A stretch of 64,000 nucleotides of DNA from Agromyces luteolus (GTDB lineage: Bacteria; Actinomycetota; Actinomycetes; Actinomycetales; Microbacteriaceae). Position 1 is the first letter of the stretch. The number at the start of each line of letters is the position of its first letter. The position numbers and the translations under genes were made by a program. The notes beneath the pieces are model-generated. The model searched no databases. It was not told the DNA's origin and was given only the letters and a program-made list of their open reading frames with translations. The stretch spans positions 434,001-498,000 of the forward strand of contig NZ_WODA01000025.1 of NCBI RefSeq assembly GCF_009729855.1. The letters are read 5' to 3'. Positions 33,792-41,930 of this stretch are shown here, piece after piece.

Positions 33792-34439
33792 ATGCGTATT
33801 GCCGTTCTCGGTGCCACCGGCCGAACCGGTGGCGAAGTCGTTCGCCAGGCCCTCGCGGCGGGTCATGAAGTGGTCGCCTATGTGCGGCGCCCTGAGGCGA
33901 TGAACGCTGCAGCCGGCCTGACCATCGTCGGAGGGCAGCTCGAAGACGGCGCCGCGCTCGTGCGCGCACTCGCCGGCTGCGATGCGGTCGTCATCACCCT
34001 CGGCCCGAAGGTCACGCAGCCGAACGTGCCGATCATGCAGACGGCCGTACCGGCAGTGATCGCCGCCGCTCGTACGACCGGTGTCGACCGAGTCGTCGTG
34101 CTGTCGGCCCTCGGCGCAGGAAACACGTTCGCGAACACGCGCTACCCGTACCGGTTCGGGTGCCGCACCTTCCTGGCGGGCAACTTCCGCGACCACGTCG
34201 CCGGGGAGAGTCAACTGGTCGGATCGGGCCTGAAGTGGACCACGTTCCACCCCGGCCCGCTGTTCGACGCCGCCCGAACCCCGCACCCCACGATCGTCGA
34301 TGCCGCCACCGGGTATCGGATGCCGGGCGCTCCCCGCACCCAGCGCGCGGATGTGGCGGCAGCGATTCTCGATGCGATCGACGACCCCGACACGTACGGC
34401 AAGGAGATGTTGATCACCTCCGCCCGCCAGGCCGCCTGA
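33792..34439 (+). CDS. NAD(P)H-binding (NmrA/atypical SDR) protein
   Basis: 215 residues. A Rossmann fold with MRIAVLGATGRTGGEVVRQA gives the glycine-rich loop, YVRRPEAM the cofactor-specificity site, and VVITLGPK, VVVLSALGAG and TTFHPGPLFD follow the atypical SDR/NmrA layout without a Y-x-x-x-K active site. Members act as NADP sensors or quinone and flavin reductases. It is the first gene after the three-operator TetR promoter and precedes an ABC-2-like permease by 67 bp, so it is probably part of a drug- or quinone-responsive operon. Confidence 0.88.
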   Translation: MRIAVLGATGRTGGEVVRQALAAGHEVVAYVRRPEAMNAAAGLTIVGGQLEDGAALVRALAGCDAVVITLGPKVTQPNVPIMQTAVPAVIAAARTTGVDRVVVLSALGAGNTFANTRYPYRFGCRTFLAGNFRDHVAGESQLVGSGLKWTTFHPGPLFDAARTPHPTIVDAATGYRMPGAPRTQRADVAAAILDAIDDPDTYGKEMLITSARQAA

Positions 34440-34506
34440 CGCGGCGCCGGCACTCGCTGTCCCAACCAGCCTCACTCACCTCGTTCACACCTCACGGAGG
34501 GATCCC

Positions 34507-35637
34507 ATGTCCACGACCCCCGAATCGACGACACCGTCGGTTCCGCAGAAGACGCCGATGTGGCGCACCATCACCCTGTCGACCGTGCTGACCGCGCTCA
34601 TCGCGGTCGTACTGCTCGCCTTCTCCTGGCCCGCACTCACCGCGGAGCCCAAGGGCGTCGCACTCGCCCTCACCGGCCCGGAAGCCGCGGTATCCGCCGT
34701 CCAACCGCTCCTCGAGGAGCAGGCGGGCGACACCTTCGACATCACCACCGTCGACGACCGGGACGCCGCGGTGGAGGGCATCGAGCAGCGCGACTACGCC
34801 GGCGCGATCATCCTGGGCACCGAACCCGAGCTGCTCACCGCGTCCGCGAACGGCACCATCAACCAGGTCATCGCCGGCCTCGCCGACCCGCTGCAGGAAG
34901 CCCTCGACGCCCAGGCCACCGCGCAAGCCGCCGCGATGGCAGATGCGCAGGGCCTGGATGCATCCGCCATCGCTGCACCGGAGATCACCCTGGCCGTGAC
35001 CGACGTCGTCCCGCTCTCGGAGGACGACCCGAACGGGTCCCTGCTGACCTCGGCGTTCTTCCCGATCCTGTTCGGCGGAATGATCGGCGGCATCGTGATC
35101 TCCACCGCCATCGTCGGGTCGCTGCGACGCATCGTCGGAGTCACCGTGTACTCCGCCGTCGGCGGTCTGGTGCTCACCAGCATCCTGCAGAACTGGTTCG
35201 GCGCGATCCAGGGCGACTTCCTCACCAACTGGGGAGCATTCGCCCTCGCCATCGGCGCGATCGCCGCCCCCATCATCGGATTCGTCGGTCTCCTGGGACG
35301 CGCGGGCATCGCCGTCGGCCCGGTCGTGATGATGCTGTTCGCCAACCCGATCTCCGGCGCCGCGCTTCCCGCGCAGTTCCTTCCCGGAATCTGGGGCACG
35401 GTCGGCCAGTGGTTCCCGCCGGGCGCCGCCGCCACCCTCGTCCGCGAACTGTCGTACTTCCCCGATGCGAACATGCTCTTCTCCTGGCTCGTGCTGGGCG
35501 CATGGTTCGTCGGCGGGCTACTGCTGGCTTTCGTCGGACACCTCCGCGAGCAGCGTCGCGCAGCGACCGCCCTCGTGATGAGCACCACCGCCGCCACGAC
35601 CGACGCCGCACCCGCGGAACAGCTCGTCCGCGCCTGA
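34507..35637 (+). CDS. ABC-2-like permease/exporter subunit (YhgE-related)
   Basis: 376 residues; the ATG follows GGAGGG. The first helix (about 21-43) is followed by an extracytoplasmic domain (about 45-175, alpha/beta with Ala/Asp-rich helices), then about six helices (for example FFPILFGGMIGGIVISTAIVG, FALAIGAIAAPIIGFVGLLG). This is the layout of ABC-2/YhgE-type exporters. No ATPase gene adjoins, so it either uses a distant ATPase or works alone. LVMSTTAATTDAAPAEQLV forms a disordered tail. A strong terminator follows six bases after the stop. Confidence 0.82.
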   Translation: MSTTPESTTPSVPQKTPMWRTITLSTVLTALIAVVLLAFSWPALTAEPKGVALALTGPEAAVSAVQPLLEEQAGDTFDITTVDDRDAAVEGIEQRDYAGAIILGTEPELLTASANGTINQVIAGLADPLQEALDAQATAQAAAMADAQGLDASAIAAPEITLAVTDVVPLSEDDPNGSLLTSAFFPILFGGMIGGIVISTAIVGSLRRIVGVTVYSAVGGLVLTSILQNWFGAIQGDFLTNWGAFALAIGAIAAPIIGFVGLLGRAGIAVGPVVMMLFANPISGAALPAQFLPGIWGTVGQWFPPGAAATLVRELSYFPDANMLFSWLVLGAWFVGGLLLAFVGHLREQRRAATALVMSTTAATTDAAPAEQLVRA

Positions 35638-35642
35638 GGCGA

Positions 35643-35680
35643 GAGAGGGGGGTGCGTGCCCCGGCACGCACCCCCCTCTC
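35643..35680 (+). terminator. Strong intrinsic terminator after the permease
   Basis: A perfect 18-bp GC-rich stem (GAGAGGGGGGTGCGTGCC and its complement) with a CC loop begins six bases after the permease stop. It separates the TetR-controlled operon from the sirtuin-like gene 48 bp beyond. Confidence 0.88.
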
Positions 35681-35728
35681 CCCACCCCCACCCGCGAGTC
35701 CGCCCACCAGACCCGAAAGGTACAGATC

Positions 35729-36427
35729 ATGCACGAGCAGATCGCGGCTCTTCGGCACGAGATCGAACGCAGTCGCTCCACCATCGTCATCACCGGTGCC
35801 GGCATCTCCATGTCGGCCGGGATCCTGGACATGGAGCACATGAACGTCCTGCAGGTCGCGCAGACCAGTGTCGAGGCGCTCGTGCGCCTCCACCCCGAAC
35901 GCAGCTACCGACTCCTGCGGAAGTCGTTCCTCAACGCCATCTTCGACACCGGCCCGAGCATCACGCACCGCAAGATCGCCGAGCTCGAGCACCAGGGCCT
36001 CGTCCACGGCGTCATCACCACCAACATCGACCACCTGCATTCACTCGCCGGCTCCCGCGAAGTCGCCGAGATCCAAGGCAGCTACGCGATCAACCGCTGC
36101 CTGAGCTGCCGCCTGAGCGACGACGACATCGACATCTGGAACCGCGGCACGGCGCCCCGCTGCCGTGCATGCGGCGGAATCGTCGTGTCCTTCCCCGTCT
36201 ACACCCACGTCGGTGTCAACCAGCCCGAGTACGACCGCGCCGGAGCCTGGGTCTCCCAGGCAGACCTCGTGATCACCGTCGGATCCAAGGGCATGTACGG
36301 CGGATACCTCCGCGACCTGAACCCCACCGCGCGCCTGGTGCAGGTGAATCCCAAGCCCACGACGTTCGATGACCTCGCGACCTTCACGATCCGCGCGGAG
36401 GCCGACGACGTGTTCTCCGAGCTCTGA
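35729..36427 (+). CDS. Divergent Sir2-family (sirtuin-like) protein
   Basis: 232 residues; GAAAGG lies seven bases before the ATG. The NAD-binding fold shows VITGAGISMSAGIL, GVITTNIDHLHSLAG, ITVGSKGMYGG and VQVNPKP. A zinc ribbon is intact (CLSC and CRAC). Two canonical features are missing: the catalytic His of the H-G motif is Gln (EIQGSYAINRC), and the PDFR segment after the GAGIS loop is absent. The protein should still bind NAD but is unlikely to be an ordinary deacetylase; NADase, ADP-ribosyl transfer or NAD sensing are open. It follows a terminator, so it probably has its own promoter or is expressed by readthrough. Confidence 0.85.
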   Translation: MHEQIAALRHEIERSRSTIVITGAGISMSAGILDMEHMNVLQVAQTSVEALVRLHPERSYRLLRKSFLNAIFDTGPSITHRKIAELEHQGLVHGVITTNIDHLHSLAGSREVAEIQGSYAINRCLSCRLSDDDIDIWNRGTAPRCRACGGIVVSFPVYTHVGVNQPEYDRAGAWVSQADLVITVGSKGMYGGYLRDLNPTARLVQVNPKPTTFDDLATFTIRAEADDVFSEL

Positions 36428-36846
36428 TCGGCTCGGCCTGGGCGTCGGCGTCGTCATCTGTGTTGGCGGTCCCAGCCGTACCGAGACGCAAACCGCGGTG
36501 GCAGGACGCGACCAGAAACGAGACCAAGAACGGTCTTCGACGACGCCTCGCAGCACATGATGAGAAGTCCAGATCACACGGCATTTCCAAGGGCCATGCG
36601 GCGACCGTCCCTCGGAACGGCCGCTTCCACACCGGCTCGCGAACCCAGAAACAATCCCAGATCAGGCACTACTCTCGCGAGGACTCGAATAAAGAACAAT
36701 CCGCCCCGAATCACGTCCTCCCAGACTTCGCGACGGCGAATCCCCCGAGATCCCCGGAATTCCGGGCGAGAAGCCGCAAAAGACCGCGCCGGAACCTGAG
36801 AGGATAGCGGAAATCGGACATACCGTCCGTTCAACCGCAGAAATGC
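36428..36846. other. Gene-free stretch, less GC-rich than neighbours
   Basis: No protein start with coding character or RNA gene is visible. The base composition is clearly lower in G+C than the flanking genes, and the open frames are low-quality. It borders a tRNA 3' fragment and is likely chromosomal DNA next to an old integration site. Confidence 0.5.
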
Positions 36847-36874
36847 GAAAACCCCCACTTGACCGGGGGTTTTC
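36847..36874 (-). terminator. Terminator belonging to the tRNA-Gln remnant
   Basis: GAAAACCCCC and GGGGGTTTTC form a 10-bp stem with an 8-base loop, ending in a T run in the minus-strand sense. It lies seven bases beyond the end of the tRNA fragment, exactly where a tRNA terminator is expected. Confidence 0.8.
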
Positions 36875-36880
36875 TTCACT

Positions 36881-36911
36881 GCTGGGGTACCTGGACTCGA
36901 ACCAAGAACAA
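36881..36911 (-). other. 3' fragment of tRNA-Gln, candidate att site of an integrative element
   Basis: On the minus strand, TTGTTCTTGGTTCGAGTCC followed by AGGTACCCCAGC reproduces the variable/T-arm and acceptor 3' strand of an actinobacterial tRNA-Gln (T-loop GGTTCGAGTCC, acceptor TACCCCA). The 5' half of the tRNA is absent: upstream bases cannot form the D or anticodon arms. tRNA 3' ends are the usual targets of tyrosine integrases, which leave such a direct repeat at one end. The retained terminator places old chromosome at lower coordinates and the putative element at higher coordinates. No integrase is seen nearby. Confidence 0.72.
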
Positions 36912-37103
36912 CTGAAGTCGATCTCGGCGATTCGGGGCCGGCCCGCGAGAGGCGGAATTCCGCGGATTTCCGCGGATCTCATGCGCCCAAGTCTACGTGC
37001 TGCTACGGAGTCATACGGGCCGAATCTGGTCTCCGAGGGCGCTCTCGGCAGGTTTCTGGTCACCTGAGACGGCGGTCGACGAGGCTGGTGTGCGCGACGT
37101 ATG
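36912..37103. other. Spacer with short direct repeats beside the tRNA fragment
   Basis: No gene. The sequence contains two adjacent copies of TTCCGCGGA near 36958-36977, which could be remnants of integrase arm sites or simple palindromic sequence. Confidence 0.3.
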
Positions 37104-37715
37104 TCAGGCGAACTCGCCGCCCGAGATCGCCGAGATGGCGTCGTCCAATGCCGTCGCGAGCGGAACTCCCTGCGACTCGGCGAAGCGGTTCGCGGTCGAC
37201 AATGCGGCAAACGCGGCGGCCACGACGGCTGCCAATTGCAGCGCGGTCGCCTCCGACTCACGCTCGGCTTCGCGGCGTTCGAGCTCGATCGCGATCAGAC
37301 GCTGGGCGCGCTCCATTCGCTCGAGATAGCCCGCGCGGAGCGTCTCCGAGGATTGGATGACGCGGTTCACTTCGAGCGCCGATCGACGCGAGTCCTCGTC
37401 GGTCATGTACATCACGACCGGGTCGAACATCCGTCGGAGCGCAACCCAAGGCTGCTCGTCGAGCGGGCGCCTCGCCAGTGCAGCAGCGAAGTCCTCGCCC
37501 TGTTTGTCGAACTTGCCGAGTATGAGCGCTTCCTTGCTTCCGAAGTAGCGAAAGAAGCTGCGCTTCGACATCCCGACGACCGCGGCGATCTCATCGACCG
37601 TCACATCTTCGTAGCCACGCTCGACGAACAGCGCCTGGCCGGCAGCGAGCAGCTCGGCCTGAACGGCCCGACGCGTACGCTCGCGCAGCGTGGCGCCCAT
37701 TCCCGGTTCTGTCAT
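37104..37715 (-). CDS. TetR-family regulator
   Basis: 203 residues with RBS TGGAGG just before the ATG. HTH: LLAAGQALFVERGYEDVTVDE then IAAVVGMSKRSFFRYFGSKE, the classical TetR helix. The C-terminal ligand domain (about residues 75-200) is Ala/Glu/Arg-rich and unspecific. It is divergent from an SDR gene, with an inverted repeat ACACT-N10-AGTGT between them, so it most likely represses that gene and itself. Confidence 0.92.
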   Translation of the reverse strand: MTEPGMGATLRERTRRAVQAELLAAGQALFVERGYEDVTVDEIAAVVGMSKRSFFRYFGSKEALILGKFDKQGEDFAAALARRPLDEQPWVALRRMFDPVVMYMTDEDSRRSALEVNRVIQSSETLRAGYLERMERAQRLIAIELERREAERESEATALQLAAVVAAAFAALSTANRFAESQGVPLATALDDAISAISGGEFA

Positions 37716-37728
37716 GCCTCCATGCTAT

Positions 37729-37748
37729 ACACTGAGGTACGAAAGTGT
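37729..37748. promoter_or_regulatory. Candidate TetR operator between divergent TetR and SDR genes
   Basis: ACACT and AGTGT arms separated by 10 bases lie in the 80-bp gap. In the minus-strand sense it overlaps the TATAGC-like -10 sequence of the TetR promoter. Confidence 0.45.
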
Positions 37749-37795
37749 CACCTGATGTCATATGTGGCGCGGGGTACTTGAAGTGAGGAGTAGAA

Positions 37796-38623
37796 ATGAC
37801 CAAGACCTGGTTCATCACCGGCGCAGGCCGAGGATTCGGCAAGCAGTTCGCCTCGGCGGCCCTGCAGCGCGGTGACAAGGTGGCCGCGACGGCCCGCAAC
37901 CTCGACGCCCTCCAGGACCTCGTGGACGTGTACGGTGACGCCGTCCTTCCCGTGCAGCTGGACGTCACCGATCGTGCAGGCGTTGACGCGGCCGTCGCAG
38001 CCGCTGTGGCCCAGTTCGGGCGGCTCGACGTCGTTGTCAACAACGCCGGCTACGGCCTGTTCGGCGCGGTCGAGGAGATCAGTGACCAGGAGCTGCGCGA
38101 GCAGCTCGAGGTCAACCTGTTCGGCGTCCTCCACGTCACCCAGGCGGTCCTGCCGACCCTGCGCGCGCAAGGCGCCGGCCACATCATCCAGATCTCCACG
38201 ATCGGTGGCATCGGCGCGTTCCCGAACCTCGGCGGATACCATGCCTCCAAGTGGGCGCTCGAGGGCCTCAGCGAATCACTCGCCCAGGAGGTCGCCGGGT
38301 TCGGTATCAAGGTCACGCTCGTCGAACCGGGCTCCTACGCCACGGACTGGGCCGGCAGCAGCGCCGTGCACGCGACGCAGATGCCCGCCTACGATCCGCT
38401 GCGCCAGGCGATGGCGGAGCGCATGAAGGCAAGTTCCGGGCAGGCGACGGGCGACCCTGCCGCGGCAGGCCCCGCGCTACTGAAGATCGTCGATGCAGAG
38501 CAGCCTCCGCTGCGCGTCCTGTTCGGCACGGCCCCCACGCAGATCGCTCGTCACCTCTACCAGCAGCGGCTCGAGACCTGGGACCAGTGGAAGTTGGTCT
38601 CCATCGAGGCGAACGGCAACTGA
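37796..38623 (+). CDS. Classical short-chain dehydrogenase/reductase
   Basis: 275 residues; GAGGAG lies about seven bases before the ATG. It has the full SDR signature: FITGAGRGFGKQFA, LDVTD, VVVNNAGYGLFG, the Ser in IISTIGG-like ISTIGGIGA, and the catalytic YHASK (Tyr and Lys present). The C-terminal extension (about 80 residues) ends in RLETWDQWKLVSIEANGN, typical of SDRs of this length class annotated as oxidoreductases. It is NADP-dependent by the Arg pattern (TARNLDAL). The substrate is unknown; the divergent TetR regulator suggests induction by a small xenobiotic or metabolite. Confidence 0.93.
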   Translation: MTKTWFITGAGRGFGKQFASAALQRGDKVAATARNLDALQDLVDVYGDAVLPVQLDVTDRAGVDAAVAAAVAQFGRLDVVVNNAGYGLFGAVEEISDQELREQLEVNLFGVLHVTQAVLPTLRAQGAGHIIQISTIGGIGAFPNLGGYHASKWALEGLSESLAQEVAGFGIKVTLVEPGSYATDWAGSSAVHATQMPAYDPLRQAMAERMKASSGQATGDPAAAGPALLKIVDAEQPPLRVLFGTAPTQIARHLYQQRLETWDQWKLVSIEANGN

Positions 38624-38740
38624 ACGCACTCGGGGAGGAGCGCCGTTCGGCCGCCCCTCCCCGATCTGCGACGGATGCACTGAAGGACCTCTAGGAGGAC
38701 TCCCAGCGCATCCACCTCGGCGGCGGCGGCGGATCGACCG

Positions 38741-39565
38741 CTACTTGCCGCCGTCCTGTCGGTACTGCTCCTCGAACTGCCCGACGAACATCGTCGAATG
38801 CAGATGCTGCACGTGCTCGCGCGCGACGTCCACGGCCATGACCGGGTCATGCGAAGCGAGAGCGTCGACGATCCGGGCGTGGTCCTCGTTCGCCGCGTGG
38901 AGCACGTCGATCGGGTACGGGATGAAGTAGCGGTACAACTCCACGAGCACCTCGCGGTACTGCTCGAGGGCCCATGTCAGGCCACTCGCCTCCGCGATGC
39001 CGAGATGGAAGCGCTCGTCGGCGCGGTGGTACTCCGTCCAGTTCTCGGCGGCAGCGGCGTCCGCGACGTGCTGCGCCAGTTCGGCGAGCTCACCGGCGGA
39101 GGCCTTCACTGCCGCGTGGTGCGTGAGGGCGCACTCGAGGAGAGTGCGGAGGTCGATGAGGCGGTGCACCTGGGCGGCATCAGCGCGGTAGGCCTCGACT
39201 GCGCTGTCCGGCACCGACGGGCGCAGGCCGGTGACGTACGTGCCGCCGTTCCGGCCGCGACGGCGTTCGACGACGCCGTCCGCGGCCATGGACTCGAGGG
39301 CGCGGCGCACGGTGATCTCACTGACGTCGAGGGCGGCGGCGATTCGGGCGTCGGGCGGCAGCTTCTCCCCCACTGTCATGAGGTCGAGGTCGATCGCGAG
39401 CGCGATCCGAGCACGCACGGTGTCGACGGCCGACATCCGGCTGATCCCGCTGAGTTCGGGCTCGGTCAGCGCGTGCGCGTCCGGCGTGGAGGCCTCCGGC
39501 GGATCGGTTGACTGCAGCGAGCTCACGGAACTCACTGTACGCGGGGTCTTGCAATATTCGATCAT
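38741..39565 (-). CDS. GntR-family regulator (FadR/FCD type)
   Basis: The open frame gives 274 residues; the true start may be a GTG at 39535 or 39526, since the ATG at 39565 has no ribosome-binding site. The winged helix is at about residues 45-115 (IALAIDLDLMTVGEKLPPDA, ALDVSEITVRRALESM). The C-terminal FCD domain has the metal-ligand pattern (DLRTLLECALTHHAAV, DERFHLGIAEASG, EDHARIVDALASHD). FCD regulators bind carboxylates via a metal ion. It is divergent from the amidohydrolase/permease operon, which it very likely controls. Confidence 0.88.
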   Translation of the reverse strand: MIEYCKTPRTVSSVSSLQSTDPPEASTPDAHALTEPELSGISRMSAVDTVRARIALAIDLDLMTVGEKLPPDARIAAALDVSEITVRRALESMAADGVVERRRGRNGGTYVTGLRPSVPDSAVEAYRADAAQVHRLIDLRTLLECALTHHAAVKASAGELAELAQHVADAAAAENWTEYHRADERFHLGIAEASGLTWALEQYREVLVELYRYFIPYPIDVLHAANEDHARIVDALASHDPVMAVDVAREHVQHLHSTMFVGQFEEQYRQDGGK

Positions 39566-39578
39566 TCTGATCTATTTT
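39549..39578 (+). promoter_or_regulatory. Promoter of the amidohydrolase/APC permease operon
   Basis: TTGCAA at 39549-39554 and TATTTT at 39573-39578 are separated by 18 bases and precede the start codon by 27 bases. The spacer is AT-rich and contains two GATC tetramers nine bases apart, where the GntR-type regulator could bind. Confidence 0.5.
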
Positions 39579-39605
39579 ATTCCCACGCAACCTCGGAAGG
39601 TCCTC

Positions 39606-40526
39606 ATGCCCCGCACGCTTCGCATCGCCGCCCAGCAGTCGGCCCCGGTCCCCATCGGCACCGACCGTTCCTCGTTCGCGGACGAGGTCGTCGCACTGTC
39701 CGGCCGGGCGGACCTCGTCGTCTACCCGGAGCTGCACCTGTTCGGGTCGGAGACGTGGCCCGACACCGAGCGCACCGAGCGTCTCCGGGCCTCCGCCGTG
39801 CCGATCGACAGCGAGCTCGTGCAGTCGCTCGGCGACCTCGCCCGCCGGGCTGGCGTCTGGCTCATCCCCGGCAGCATCTGCGAGCGCGGCGAGCAGGGCG
39901 AGCTCTTCAACACCGCGCTCGTCTTCTCGCCCGACGGCGACCTCGTCGCCCGCTACCGCAAGGTCTTCCCGTGGCGGCCGTTCGAGCCCTACGACCCGGG
40001 CGACCGCTTCGTGACCGTCGACCTCGACGGCCTCGGCCGCATCGGCCTCTCGATCTGCTACGACGCCTGGTTCCCCGAGGTCTCGCGCCACCTCGCGTGG
40101 ATGGGCGCCGAGGTGGTCGTCAACATCGTGAAGACCACGACCCCCGACCGCGCGCAGGAGCTCGTGCTCGCCCGCGCCAACTCGATCGTCAACCAGACCT
40201 TCACCCTGAGCGTCAACTGCGCCGGCCCGATCGGCCGAGGCCTGAGCCTCGTCGTCGACCCCGACGGCGAGGTGCTCGACGCGTCCGACGACGGCGATCC
40301 CGTCACCCTGGTCACTGACCTCGACCTCGACCGCATCGCCGAGGTCCGCGAGCACGGCACCGCGGGCACCAACCGCATGTGGTCGCAGTTCCGGCCCGCC
40401 GACGCCCCGATCGAACTCCCCCTCTACGCCGGCCGCATCGACCCCGAACGCTGGCATCCCGCGGCCACCGGGGCGACCCCCCTCGCCGGCATCACCCGCA
40501 CGCGCACCGCCAACCCCACCCGCTAG
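39606..40526 (+). CDS. Carbon-nitrogen hydrolase (nitrilase superfamily), first copy
   Basis: 306 residues from the ATG at 39606 (GGAAGG six bases upstream). The catalytic triad is complete: E42 in YPELHLFG, K119 in RYRKVFPWRPFEP and C151 in SICYDAWFPEV. Nitrilase-superfamily enzymes hydrolyse amides, nitriles or carbamoyl groups through a thioester. The C-terminal extension (NRMWSQFRPADAPIELPL) resembles aliphatic amidase-like members. The gene lies nine bases before an APC permease and is paired with a second, diverged copy after it, indicating uptake followed by cytosolic hydrolysis of an amide or ureido compound. Confidence 0.92.
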   Translation: MPRTLRIAAQQSAPVPIGTDRSSFADEVVALSGRADLVVYPELHLFGSETWPDTERTERLRASAVPIDSELVQSLGDLARRAGVWLIPGSICERGEQGELFNTALVFSPDGDLVARYRKVFPWRPFEPYDPGDRFVTVDLDGLGRIGLSICYDAWFPEVSRHLAWMGAEVVVNIVKTTTPDRAQELVLARANSIVNQTFTLSVNCAGPIGRGLSLVVDPDGEVLDASDDGDPVTLVTDLDLDRIAEVREHGTAGTNRMWSQFRPADAPIELPLYAGRIDPERWHPAATGATPLAGITRTRTANPTR

Positions 40527-40534
40527 GAGTCTTC

Positions 40535-41917
40535 ATGTCCGCGCCATCCCCGACGCTCACCCGCACGCTGCGACTGCCGTCGCTCGTGCTCTTCGGCCTC
40601 GCCTACATGACGCCGCTCATCGTCCTCGGGATCTTCGGCGTCGTCGCCGAGGTCACCGGCGGCGCAAGCGCGTCCGCCTACCTCGTCGCGCTCGTCGCGA
40701 TGCTCTTCACCGCCTCGAGCTACGGCCGCATGGCCGCCGCGTACCCCGTCGCCGGGTCCGCGTACACGTACGTTCGCCGCACGATCGACTCGCGAGTCGG
40801 GTTCCTCGTCGGCTGGGTCGTGCTCCTCGACTACCTCTTCCTCCCGATGGTCATCTGGCTCATCGGCGCGGCGTACCTCGAGGCGCAGTTCCCTGGCGTG
40901 CCCGCGTGGGTGTGGATCGTCGGGTTCATCGTGGTCACGAGCCTGCTCAACATCCTCGGGATCAAGGTGGCCGACCGGACGAACTACCTGATGATGGCCT
41001 TCCAGGTGCTCGTCATCGGCGTGTTCGTCGCCCTGTCGATCGGCTCGGTCATCGCGAACGAGGGCGCCGCCGGCCTTGTGAGCTCCGCGCCCTTCGCCAA
41101 TCCCACCTCGTCGTTCGCCACGATCACTGCGGGCGCCGCGATCGCCGCGTACTCGTTCCTCGGTTTCGACGCGGTCACGACGTTCACCGAGGAGGCGATC
41201 GAGCCGCGCAAGAACATGCCACGCGCGATCATGCTCATCGCGCTCATCGGCGGCGCCGTCTTCATCCTCGTCTCGTACGTCACGCAGCTCGTGCACCCCG
41301 GTGGGGAGTTCGCGGATGCCTCGTCGGCGGCGTTCGACATCGCCCTCCAGATCGGCGGCAACGCGTTCGGGGCGATCTTCATCGCCGGGCTGGTCATCGC
41401 CCAGTTCGCGTCGGGGCTCGCCGCCCAGGCTTCCGCCGCCCGCCTGCTCTATGCGATGGGCCGCGACGGCGCCCTCCCCCGCCGCGTCTTCGGGACGCTC
41501 AGCGCTCGCTTCCACTCTCCGGTCGTGAACATCGCGCTCATCGGAATCGTCGGACTCGTCGCCCTGTTCCTCGACGTGGCCACGTCCACGTCATTCATCA
41601 ACTTCGGCGCCTTCACGGCCTTCACCATGGTGAACGTCGCGGTGATCGTCTACTACGCGAAGCGCCGCCGCGAGGGCGAGCGCCTCAACCCGGTGCTCTA
41701 CCTGGTGGTGCCGATCGTCGGCGCAATCGTGACGGCCTACCTGCTGACGCAGCTCGACTTCAACGCGATCATGCTCGGCGTGAGCTGGCTGGCGCTCGGC
41801 GTCATCACGCTCGCCCTCGTGACGAAGGGCTTCCGGCGCCTGCCTCCCGAGCTCGCCGTCGACGAGGCGGATGCCGTCGACACGACCGCACCGGCCGAGC
41901 CCGCGGCCACGCGCTGA
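40535..41917 (+). CDS. APC-family amino acid/amine permease
   Basis: 460 residues with RBS TAGGAG seven bases before the ATG. Twelve hydrophobic helices with APC landmarks are visible: FGLAYMTPLIVLGIFG (helix 1, unwound region), GSAYTYVRRTIDSRVGFLVGW, YSFLGFDAVTTFTEEAIEPRKNMP (helix 6 and following loop) and RLLYAMGRDGALPRRVFG. It is a proton- or sodium-coupled importer of amino acids or amines. Its place between two amidohydrolases suggests the substrate is an amide, polyamine or acylated amino acid. The C-terminus is acidic and Ala/Thr-rich. Confidence 0.94.
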   Translation: MSAPSPTLTRTLRLPSLVLFGLAYMTPLIVLGIFGVVAEVTGGASASAYLVALVAMLFTASSYGRMAAAYPVAGSAYTYVRRTIDSRVGFLVGWVVLLDYLFLPMVIWLIGAAYLEAQFPGVPAWVWIVGFIVVTSLLNILGIKVADRTNYLMMAFQVLVIGVFVALSIGSVIANEGAAGLVSSAPFANPTSSFATITAGAAIAAYSFLGFDAVTTFTEEAIEPRKNMPRAIMLIALIGGAVFILVSYVTQLVHPGGEFADASSAAFDIALQIGGNAFGAIFIAGLVIAQFASGLAAQASAARLLYAMGRDGALPRRVFGTLSARFHSPVVNIALIGIVGLVALFLDVATSTSFINFGAFTAFTMVNVAVIVYYAKRRREGERLNPVLYLVVPIVGAIVTAYLLTQLDFNAIMLGVSWLALGVITLALVTKGFRRLPPELAVDEADAVDTTAPAEPAATR

Positions 41918-41930
41918 CGCACTCGCTGCC

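Noticed and set aside
36843-37067. A 74-codon plus-strand ORF beginning at 36843 and reading GYLDSNQEQ
   Set aside because: This peptide is the known spurious translation of the complement of a tRNA 3' end and its terminator.
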